DNA of 5,116 nt from contig DQCL01000288.1 in NCBI GenBank assembly GCA_003533975.1, forward strand, positions 4,361 to 9,476, read 5' to 3'. Positions 1 to 5,116 of this stretch are shown piece after piece. The notes beneath the pieces were generated by a model. The model was not told the DNA's origin and did no database searches. It saw only the letters and a program-made list of their open reading frames with translations. The position numbers were made by a program, and so were the translations under genes. How positions within the stretch are numbered: the first letter of the stretch is position 1; the number at the start of each line of letters is the position of its first letter. This DNA is from Octadecabacter sp. (GTDB lineage Bacteria; Pseudomonadota; Alphaproteobacteria; Rhodobacterales; Rhodobacteraceae).

Positions 1-97
1 CCAGCTACGGGATTACCCGATGCCAGCCGCGGATATCCCCCTCATACCGATCCTTCGTGACTGGCTCTGAGGGCGAGTTGACCCCACGTCGGTTATC

Positions 98-130
98 TGT
101 GGCCTTATTGTGGCAAATGTGGCGACAATA
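98..130. repeat. TGTGGC hexamer cluster and imperfect inverted repeat upstream of the small ORF
   Basis: The hexamer TGTGGC occurs three times on the plus strand, at 98–103, 109–114 and 118–123, with start-to-start spacings of 11 and 9 bases. The last two copies also lie within an imperfect inverted repeat, TATTGTGGC (106–114) against GCGACAATA (122–130), with one mismatch and a 7-base spacer. The cluster lies just upstream of the predicted promoter of the small plus-strand ORF, where an activator or repressor site would be expected. The repeats are visible directly. A regulatory role is inference, and I know of no named regulator with this site. Confidence 0.35.
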
Positions 131-138
131 GGGCGTTG

Positions 139-169
139 CTGACATTTACCCGAAGCTGCTGGGTAGAAT
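139..169 (+). promoter_or_regulatory. Predicted sigma-70-type promoter of the small ORF
   Basis: A −35-like CTGACA (139–144, five of six matches to TTGACA) and a −10-like TAGAAT (164–169, five of six matches to TATAAT) are separated by 19 bases, slightly longer than the usual 17. The expected transcription start near 175–177 would leave a leader of about 22 bases before the ATG at 198. Position and strand fit the small ORF. The long spacer makes this a moderate prediction only. Confidence 0.45.
147..165. promoter_or_regulatory. Operator-like dyad between the −35 and −10 elements
   Basis: TACCC (147–151) and GGGTA (161–165) are perfect inverted arms. An inner AGC/GCT pair (154–156 and 158–160) continues the symmetry apart from a two-base GA bulge on the left side. 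The element sits in the promoter spacer and touches the −10 hexamer, so a bound dimer would block RNA polymerase. The symmetry is seen in the sequence; an operator function is inference and chance remains possible. Confidence 0.25.
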
Positions 170-186
170 AGGTGATCGCGTCAAAT

Positions 187-192
187 GGGGGA
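187..192 (+). promoter_or_regulatory. Ribosome binding site of the small ORF
   Basis: GGGGGA ends five bases before the ATG at 198. This approximates the Shine-Dalgarno core GGAGGA at normal spacing and supports ATG 198 as the start. No other ATG, GTG or TTG lies in frame between the upstream in-frame TAG (129–131) and this ATG. Confidence 0.55.
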
Positions 193-197
193 TTCTG

Positions 198-332
198 ATG
201 CTACGAACAATTTCCGTGGGGACACACGTTCAAGTCCAAGGTATTTTGGTAAAAACTCTCGCAAACGGACGCGTTGTCGTTTCCGTAGGTGATCGTGAGT
301 TTGAAGGCACGCCAGTCACGCGCCTGAACTGA
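198..332 (+). CDS. Small conserved-looking protein of unknown function, 44 aa
   Basis: This complete ORF of 44 codons plus TGA starts MLRTISVGTHVQVQG and ends GTPVTRLN. It is too short for most ORF cut-offs. It has no signal peptide, membrane segment or cysteine. Nine of 44 residues are valine, and the pattern VQVQG–ILVKTL–NGR–VVVSVG–REFEG alternates hydrophobic and polar residues with turn-forming NG and GD pairs, suggesting a small all-beta fold resembling SH3/KOW-type domains. That fold and any RNA-binding role are inference. Support for a real gene comes from the ribosome site at 187–192, a candidate promoter at 139–169, and a terminator whose stem starts 20 bases after the stop. It converges on infB. 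I dimly recall similar short ORFs beside infB in Rhodobacterales, sometimes labelled as an initiation factor, but the sequence does not support that name. Confidence 0.7.
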   Translation: MLRTISVGTHVQVQGILVKTLANGRVVVSVGDREFEGTPVTRLN

Positions 333-352
333 TTTTCATTACCAACTAACGT

Positions 353-385
353 AAAAGGGGACGCTGTCGAAGCGTCCCCTTTTTT
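353..385. terminator. Bidirectional intrinsic terminator between the small ORF and infB
   Basis: A perfect 13-bp stem pairs AAAAGGGGACGCT (353–365) with AGCGTCCCCTTTT (371–383) around the 5-base loop GTCGA. On the plus strand the GC core is followed by six T (380–385), then G and three more T, ideal for ending the small-ORF transcript. On the minus strand the same stem ends in four T, serving the nusA–ylxR–infB transcript. The stem lies 20 bases beyond the small-ORF stop and 22 bases beyond the infB stop. It is stronger in the plus direction because of the longer T run. Confidence 0.9.
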
Positions 386-405
386 GTTTCAAATCTGGTG
401 ACGGA

Positions 406-2880
406 TTAGAGGTTCCGTTCAACCTCTTCACGCTCGAAGATTTCGATAACATCATCAGGACGAATATCTTCATAGTTCTCGAACGCCATACCACACTCTT
501 GACCCGACTGAACCTCAGCAACTTCGTCCTTGAAGCGCTTCAATGTCTTCAGTGTGCCTTCGTGGATAACCACATCATCACGCAGCAAACGCACACCGGC
601 GGAACGACGTGCAACGCCTTCGGTGACCAGACAACCCGCGATCTTACCAACGTTGGAGACCTTAAAGACTTCCTTAATCTTGGCGTAACCGATGAAGTTT
701 TCACGAACCTCTGCAGACAACAGGCCAGACGCAGCTGCTTTCACATCATCCACAAGATCGTAGATGATGGAATAGTAGCGGATCTCAACGCCCTTTTGGT
801 TTGCAGAGTTACGGGCCGATGCGTTCGCACGCACGTTAAAGCCAATAACCGGAGCGCCGGACGCTTCCGCCAGACCAATGTCGCTTTCCGTAATCGCGCC
901 AACACCTGAATGCAGCACGCGAACACGAACTTCGTCGTTACCGATTTTAGCCATCGCCTGAACGATCGCTTCCGTTGAACCCTGCACGTCACCTTTAACG
1001 AGGATCGGCAGTTCAGAAACATCTTGGTCGGCCTTAGCGTTCGCCATCAGCTGATCAAGCGTTACCGCAGCACCAGCTGCAGCACGCTTTTCCTTAGCCG
1101 CGTTAGCACGATATTCCGCAATCTCACGCGCCTGCGCTTCGGTTTCGGTCACGTTCAAAACGTCGCCGGCTTCTGGCGTACCGTTAAGGCCAAGAACCTC
1201 AACAGGAACGGATGGGCCAGCTTCGTTAACACGTTCGCCTTTGTCGTCGATCAACGCGCGGACTTTACCCCACTGTTCGCCAACAACGAAAATATCACCG
1301 CGGCGCAACGTGCCGGTTTCAACCAAAACAGTCGCGACAGGCCCACGGCCCACGTCAAGCTGTGCTTCAATCACGGCACCTTGGGCGGCGCGATCAGGGT
1401 TGGCTTTCAGTTCAAGCAGTTCAGACTGCAGCGCAATCGCTTCGAGCAATTCATCGAGGCCTTGACCAGTGATCGCAGAAACTTCGACGTCCTGAACTTC
1501 ACCAGACATTTTCTCAACGATGACTTCGTGCTGAAGCAAGTCAGTACGCACTTTGTCAGGATTTGCAGCTGGGCGGTCACATTTGTTGATCGCAACAATC
1601 ATCGGAACGTTTGCTGCTTTCGCGTGTGCAATCGCTTCGATGGTCTGCGGCATAACGGCGTCATCCGCCGCGACAACCAGAACAACAATATCCGTAACCT
1701 GAGCACCACGGGCACGCATGGACGTAAACGCCGCGTGACCAGGCGTATCAAGGAACGTCAAAACAGCACCATTATCGGTCGTGACCTGATACGCACCAAT
1801 GTGTTGCGTGATCCCGCCAGCTTCGCCAGCAACTACTTTCGCGTTGCGGATCGCATCCAGCAAGGATGTTTTACCGTGGTCGACGTGGCCCATGATCGTG
1901 ATGACAGGCGGGCGACCCTTCAGGTCTTTTTCGTCGTCTTCGATGATGTTGATAACGTCCTCAACATCAGCGTCAGAAACGCGCACAACCTTGTGGCCGA
2001 ACTCTTCGATGATCAGTTCTGCAGTATCTGCATCGATCGTCTGGTTTTGTGTCGCCATGATGCCGTTTGTCATCAATGCCTTCACAACAGCCGATACCTT
2101 TTCGGTCATACGGTTTGCCAGCTCGGAAACGGTGATCGCTTCAGGAAGCTGAACTTCGCGCATAACCTTCTCGCGTTCAACGTTCTGGCCCATCGCCTTC
2201 TGACGGGCGCGATCTTGCTTACGCTTCATCTGCGCCATTGAGCGATGACGGCCACCTTCGCCGCCACGCAGCGCTTGGTTCAACGTCAGCTTGCCACCCT
2301 TGCGGGCGTCGGCTTGGTTTTTGTTCTTGCGTGTGTCGCGGTCGTCTTCTTTCTTACGCGGAGTAGCCGCTGGCGCACCGCCACTTGGGGGCGCACGGCG
2401 CTGGGCAGGTGCCAGCTCGGGGTCAACAACAGCAGGTGCTGCGGCAGCCTGTGCTGCGGCTTCTGCATCGCGCTTCTTCTTTTCTTCTTCGTCCTGTTTG
2501 GCTTTAACAGCCTCGTCACGCTCTTTGTCTGCGCGTTCTTTCGCTGCAATCTCAGCAAGACGACGCTCACGCTCAGCGGCGCGGGCTTTGTCATCGGCTT
2601 CACGCTTTGCAGCATCCTCAACTTCGCGGGCTTTCGCAGCCTGAAGCGCCTTCATCCGGCGTTCCATTTCCACGTCGGAAATACCGGCTGGACGCTTGGA
2701 TGGGTCACCACCTATTGGTGCAGAAGCACCAGTTGGCTTTGCCGCACCAGGTTTGGGGACGACAACGCGCTTGCGCTTCGTCTCAACGACCACGTTCTTG
2801 GTGCGCCCGTGGCTGAAGCTTTGCTTCACACTGCCGGGACGCGAAATACCAAGGGGCTTCTTGCCGTCTGAATCGCTCAT
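406..2880 (-). CDS. infB: Translation initiation factor IF-2
   Basis: This 824-residue cytoplasmic GTPase binds initiator fMet-tRNA on the 30S subunit and promotes 50S joining. The N-terminus carries the alphaproteobacterial SFSHGRTK segment (residues 21–28). A charged Ala/Glu/Lys/Arg linker with strong coiled-coil character follows (about 70–145), then a Pro/Ala stretch and a basic region (about 175–240). The IF2_N domain lies at about 243–312. The G domain shows G1 GHVDHGKT (331–338), a G2 region [10 protein letters not shown] (355–364), G3 DTPGH (378–382), G4 NKCD (432–435) and G5 SAITG (468–472). Beta-barrel domain II (about 500–600), domain III beginning [12 protein letters not shown] (624–635) and the initiator-tRNA-binding C2 barrel (about 726–824, with [12 protein letters not shown]) complete the family. 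All GTPase motifs are intact. The start ATG overlaps the ylxR stop by four bases, so translation is probably coupled. The TAA stop is followed by the shared terminator. Identity is certain. Confidence 0.98.
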   Translation of the reverse strand: MSDSDGKKPLGISRPGSVKQSFSHGRTKNVVVETKRKRVVVPKPGAAKPTGASAPIGGDPSKRPAGISDVEMERRMKALQAAKAREVEDAAKREADDKARAAERERRLAEIAAKERADKERDEAVKAKQDEEEKKKRDAEAAAQAAAAPAVVDPELAPAQRRAPPSGGAPAATPRKKEDDRDTRKNKNQADARKGGKLTLNQALRGGEGGRHRSMAQMKRKQDRARQKAMGQNVEREKVMREVQLPEAITVSELANRMTEKVSAVVKALMTNGIMATQNQTIDADTAELIIEEFGHKVVRVSDADVEDVINIIEDDEKDLKGRPPVITIMGHVDHGKTSLLDAIRNAKVVAGEAGGITQHIGAYQVTTDNGAVLTFLDTPGHAAFTSMRARGAQVTDIVVLVVAADDAVMPQTIEAIAHAKAANVPMIVAINKCDRPAANPDKVRTDLLQHEVIVEKMSGEVQDVEVSAITGQGLDELLEAIALQSELLELKANPDRAAQGAVIEAQLDVGRGPVATVLVETGTLRRGDIFVVGEQWGKVRALIDDKGERVNEAGPSVPVEVLGLNGTPEAGDVLNVTETEAQAREIAEYRANAAKEKRAAAGAAVTLDQLMANAKADQDVSELPILVKGDVQGSTEAIVQAMAKIGNDEVRVRVLHSGVGAITESDIGLAEASGAPVIGFNVRANASARNSANQKGVEIRYYSIIYDLVDDVKAAASGLLSAEVRENFIGYAKIKEVFKVSNVGKIAGCLVTEGVARRSAGVRLLRDDVVIHEGTLKTLKRFKDEVAEVQSGQECGMAFENYEDIRPDDVIEIFEREEVERNL

Positions 2881-3509
2881 GTCGTTTCTATTCCTTCCGT
2901 GACGGTGCCTTCACCGCCATCTATCTCGCGCAAGCCTTTCAGCTTTGCGGCTTCCTCTACTACACGATTGCTCATTCCACCAGAGGCGAGCGCTGCGTGT
3001 ACTGCAGTTTGGCGTCCGAATGCCAAACCCAACTCTTGTCCTGTCAGGCATCCAAAATAGCGGGCGCCTTCCGGAGTCCATAATTTAGTCTTGCCGCGTT
3101 CCGACCCATCAGAGGCTTGGAACAGGGCGCGGACGTTTTCGCCACCTGCCAACCAGCCTTTGACCTTTTCGAAACCGGTCACCGCAGATCCTGCTTTGCG
3201 GGCCAATGCGATTAAATCAACCACACGACGCGCCAACTGGCGTTCAACCTCATCTGCCAGATCATCGCGCACTTTCACTGGCGCTTTGGCCGACTTGGAA
3301 AACTGTCCCTTGCCTGCCTTATCCAACGCGTCACGGGATGCGGTTACCCACATTCCGCGCCCAGGCAATTTTTCCAGAACGTCAGGGACCACGTCATTAT
3401 CTGGTCCAACAACGAAACGGATCAACCCCGCCTTCGGCGCAGTTTCACCGGTAACAATGCACCGACGCTCTGAGACATCACGGTCTTTGGTACGGCCACT
3501 CCGCCCCAT
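2877..3509 (-). CDS. ylxR: YlxR-family (DUF448) RNA-binding protein with C-terminal L7Ae-like half
   Basis: With the start at 3509 the product has 210 residues. The first half is the YlxR/DUF448 domain (about 10–80), with ERRCIVTGE (14–22), LIRFVVGPD (29–37) and the signature [10 protein letters not shown] (48–57), a variant of the usual GRGAYV motif. The second half (about 95–175) resembles ribosomal protein L7Ae-like folds, with [18 protein letters not shown] (99–116). This fused arrangement is common in alphaproteobacteria, while Firmicutes YlxR is only the first domain. The family binds RNA and is linked to transcription or nucleoid control; its exact role here is unknown. It lies between nusA and infB, the classic place, and overlaps infB by four bases. 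The start is uncertain. An in-frame ATG at 3566 would add 19 Arg/Pro-rich residues overlapping the nusA end. I prefer 3509 because [10 protein letters not shown] resembles family N-termini and avoids the overlap. Neither start has a clear Shine-Dalgarno site. Confidence 0.9.
   Translation of the reverse strand: MGRSGRTKDRDVSERRCIVTGETAPKAGLIRFVVGPDNDVVPDVLEKLPGRGMWVTASRDALDKAGKGQFSKSAKAPVKVRDDLADEVERQLARRVVDLIALARKAGSAVTGFEKVKGWLAGGENVRALFQASDGSERGKTKLWTPEGARYFGCLTGQELGLAFGRQTAVHAALASGGMSNRVVEEAAKLKGLREIDGGEGTVTEGIETT
2892..2896 (-). promoter_or_regulatory. Ribosome binding site of infB inside ylxR
   Basis: On the minus strand AAGGA, within GGAAGGAAT, lies 11 bases before the infB ATG (2880–2878). 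The spacing is somewhat long, but the site lies inside the last codons of ylxR, and the ATGA stop/start overlap would let terminating ribosomes reinitiate. It supports this ATG as the infB start. Confidence 0.5.
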
Positions 3510-3519
3510 GCGCAAACCC

Positions 3520-3541
3520 GGAGGCCTGCGATCAGGCCTCC
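3520..3541 (-). promoter_or_regulatory. Perfect 9-bp hairpin across the nusA stop and ylxR leader
   Basis: GGAGGCCTG (3520–3528) and CAGGCCTCC (3533–3541) form a perfect GC-rich stem with a 4-base loop. On the minus-strand RNA the stem begins in the last nusA codons, takes in the TGA stop (3534–3532), and ends 10 bases before the preferred ylxR ATG at 3509. No T run follows, so it is not an intrinsic terminator. It could regulate ylxR initiation, translational coupling or RNA processing; that role is inference. Confidence 0.5.
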
Positions 3542-5115
3542 TGCTCCTCGGTCTCTTCGACCTCATCAGCTTCGGAAACTAGATCGTCAGGATCAACCCA
3601 ACCAAGCATAACGCGTGCGGTCATGATCATCTCTTGCGCGTCCTCAAGTGTTACTTCGAATGGCTCAAGCGATCCGTCATCCTTAGACCGCTCACCGTCA
3701 ACAACAGTCCAGCCACCGGCCAATTCCCAGTCTGCACAAGTCGCGAAGTCTTCCAGCGTTTTCACGCCGTCGTTGGCCAGCGCTTCAATCATCTGGGGTG
3801 TGAGGCCCTCAAATGCAACAAGGCTGTCTTCGACACCAAGTGCACGGGCGTTTTCCATCGCCTTAGCGTTTTTCGCTTCGATGACGTCACGGGCACGGGC
3901 CTGCAGCTCGCTGGCCGTATCTGCGTCAACACCGTCAATGACGAGCAGTTCTTCAACTTCAACGTAGGCAACTTCTTCCAGTGTGGTGAACCCTTCGGAC
4001 ACCAGCAACTGTGCAAAGAACTCGTCCAGATCGAGCGATTCGATAAACAGACCAGTGCGCAGTTCGAATTCGGCCTGACGACGCTTGGATTCTTCTTCTT
4101 CAGTCAGAATGTCGATGTCCAAACCAGTCAGCTGGGACGCCAAGCGCACGTTCTGGCCACGACGACCAATCGCAAGGGAAAGCTGTTCTTCTGGAACAAC
4201 AACTTCGATACGCTCTGCATCTTCGTCGAACACAACCTTAGATACTTCAGCAGGCTGAAGCGCGTTCACGAGGAACGTTGGCATGTCTTCGTTCCAAGGA
4301 ATAATATCGATCTTTTCGCCCTGAAGCTCGTTCACGACGGCCTGAACGCGGGAACCACGCATACCAACACAAGCACCAACTGGGTCAATTGATCCGTCAT
4401 AGGAAATCACGGCGATTTTAGCGCGGGAACCCGGGTCACGAGCAACCGCTTTAATCTCGATGATGTTCTCGTAGATTTCTGGAACTTCCATCTTGAACAG
4501 CTCAGCCATGAACTGCGGATCTGTGCGGCTCAGGAAAATCTGTGGGCCGCGCTGTTCACGACGGACTTCCTTGATGAAGCAACGAATACGATCGTTCGGG
4601 CGGTAGCTTTCGCGGCCGATTTTCTCATTGCGGCGCAGGATCGCTTCGCCTGTGCCCACGTCTACGATGACGTTGCCATACTCTTCGCGTTTGACTTGTG
4701 CGTTGATGATCGTTCCAGCGCGGTCTTTGAAATCTTCGTACTGCTTGTCACGCTCAGCTTCGCGCACCTTCTGAAGGATCACCTGCTTGGCCGATTGCGC
4801 AGCAATACGGCCCATTTCAACCGGAGGAACTTCTTCGATGAACTCTTGGCCGACCTCTGGGTCTTCCATGTATTCTTTGGCTTGCTCGACCGTGAACTCA
4901 GCCTGATAGTTTTCAAGCTCTTCTTCAGCCACAACTGTACGAACGCGTGTGAACGTCGCCTTACCGGTTTTGCGGTCGATGTGAACACGGATATCCATTT
5001 CGGAGCCGTAACGGGACTTGGCAGCACGTGCGAGGGATTCTTCCATCGCCTCGACGACCAAAATCGGGTCGATCTGCTTTTCGCGGGCCACAGCCTCTGC
5101 GGTTTGCAAAAGTTC
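3532..5115 (-). CDS. nusA: Transcription termination/antitermination factor NusA, 5' end cut by window edge
   Basis: NusA binds RNA polymerase and nascent RNA, modulating pausing, intrinsic termination and antitermination. The frame is open to the right edge, where it reads ELLQTAEAVAREK, so roughly the first ten residues are missing; the TTG at 5109 is an internal Leu codon, not the start. Counting that Leu as residue 1, the polymerase-binding N-terminal domain spans about 1–125 and the S1 domain about 130–195. KH1 has DPVGACVGMRGSRV (242–255) and KH2 has LAIGRRGQNVRLAS (312–325), both with intact GxxG loops. Two helix-hairpin-helix acidic repeats follow (about 355–415 and 430–505), the second carrying an unusual segment beginning WELAGGWTVVDGE (461–473). 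The tail is very acidic (EVEETEEQEA). About 527 residues are visible, matching the usual alphaproteobacterial length. It is the promoter-proximal gene seen here; rimP is expected just upstream outside the window. ylxR follows closely. Identity is certain. Confidence 0.97.
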   Translation of the reverse strand, partial: ELLQTAEAVAREKQIDPILVVEAMEESLARAAKSRYGSEMDIRVHIDRKTGKATFTRVRTVVAEEELENYQAEFTVEQAKEYMEDPEVGQEFIEEVPPVEMGRIAAQSAKQVILQKVREAERDKQYEDFKDRAGTIINAQVKREEYGNVIVDVGTGEAILRRNEKIGRESYRPNDRIRCFIKEVRREQRGPQIFLSRTDPQFMAELFKMEVPEIYENIIEIKAVARDPGSRAKIAVISYDGSIDPVGACVGMRGSRVQAVVNELQGEKIDIIPWNEDMPTFLVNALQPAEVSKVVFDEDAERIEVVVPEEQLSLAIGRRGQNVRLASQLTGLDIDILTEEEESKRRQAEFELRTGLFIESLDLDEFFAQLLVSEGFTTLEEVAYVEVEELLVIDGVDADTASELQARARDVIEAKNAKAMENARALGVEDSLVAFEGLTPQMIEALANDGVKTLEDFATCADWELAGGWTVVDGERSKDDGSLEPFEVTLEDAQEMIMTARVMLGWVDPDDLVSEADEVEETEEQEA

Positions 5116-5116
5116 A

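Noticed and set aside
39..73. CCCTCA…TGAGGG inverted repeat as a possible terminator of an upstream gene
   Set aside because: The arms are only six bases, the loop is 23 bases and no T run follows on either strand.
3..131. Plus-strand frame open from the left window edge and ending GELTPRRLSVALLWQMWRQ
   Set aside because: It could be the 3' end of a gene outside the window, but I recognise no family. Other frames are also open for part of this stretch, and 42 codons is too little to support a call.
5..145. 46-codon minus-strand ORF with two cysteines and histidines near its start (YCRHICHNK)
   Set aside because: There is no clear Shine-Dalgarno site. The cysteine/histidine pattern is incomplete for a zinc-binding protein, and its start lies inside the predicted plus-strand promoter. 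It is also short enough to arise by chance.
1..197. A tRNA or other structural RNA gene at the left end
   Set aside because: I found no T-loop GTTCRANYC motif, no acceptor-stem pairing and no CCA-end arrangement on either strand.
1024..2241. 405-codon plus-strand ORF opposite infB, with companions at 499–909 and 2245–2871
   Set aside because: All three are in exact codon register with infB. In this register antisense stops need TTA, CTA or TCA in the sense strand, codons that are rare here, so the antisense frame stays open by default. The translations lack recognisable domains, while the opposite strand is a clearly conserved IF-2.
2436..2470. Repetitive GCTGCGGCAG-like stretch as a mobile or structural repeat
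   Set aside because: It encodes the alanine-rich part of the IF-2 linker, so the repetition follows from low-complexity coding sequence.
3634..4392. 252-codon plus-strand ORF opposite nusA
   Set aside because: It is also in exact codon register with nusA and explained by the same scarcity of TTA, CTA and TCA codons. No domain, ribosome site or promoter supports it.
5107..5109. TTG at 5109 as the nusA start codon
   Set aside because: The frame continues to the window edge as ELLQTAEAV, matching the conserved NusA N-terminus, so this TTG is an internal leucine codon.

Overview
This window holds the 3' part of a bacterial nusA–ylxR–infB operon on the minus strand. The operon is read right to left and covers roughly bases 406–5116. 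A short region at the left end (1–405) reads the other way. Several traits point to an alphaproteobacterium, most likely a Rhodobacterales/Roseobacter-group organism. The base composition is moderately GC-rich. IF-2 begins with the alphaproteobacterial [12 protein letters not shown] N-terminus. The YlxR protein carries a second, L7Ae-like half. NusA starts ELLQTAEAVAREK and has an extended acidic C-terminus containing a WELAGGW segment. The group assignment comes from recalled family features, not from a search.

Layout from right to left: nusA (3532 to the window edge) lacks only its first few codons, which lie outside the window. ylxR follows after a short junction that contains a perfect 9-bp hairpin spanning the nusA stop. 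infB starts inside the ylxR stop codon (ATGA overlap) and runs to 406. A strong stem-loop with flanking A and T runs (353–385) then closes the operon. rbfA, truB, rpsO and pnp, which follow infB in many bacteria, are not in the adjoining sequence. The three products belong to the core gene-expression machinery: NusA acts on RNA polymerase pausing, termination and antitermination; YlxR is an RNA-binding or nucleoid-type accessory protein; IF-2 is the GTPase that delivers initiator tRNA to the ribosome.

Left end: a convincing 44-codon plus-strand small ORF (198–332) has a purine-rich ribosome site and a plausible sigma-70-type promoter. It converges on infB and shares the same bidirectional terminator. 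Its promoter region contains a small dyad and three TGTGGC hexamers. Bases 1–97 hold nothing I can assign. The long plus-strand ORFs opposite infB and nusA are codon-register shadows.

I found no evidence of an exotic system here. The small ORF with its own regulatory region, and the hairpin at the nusA/ylxR junction, are the parts most worth a second look.
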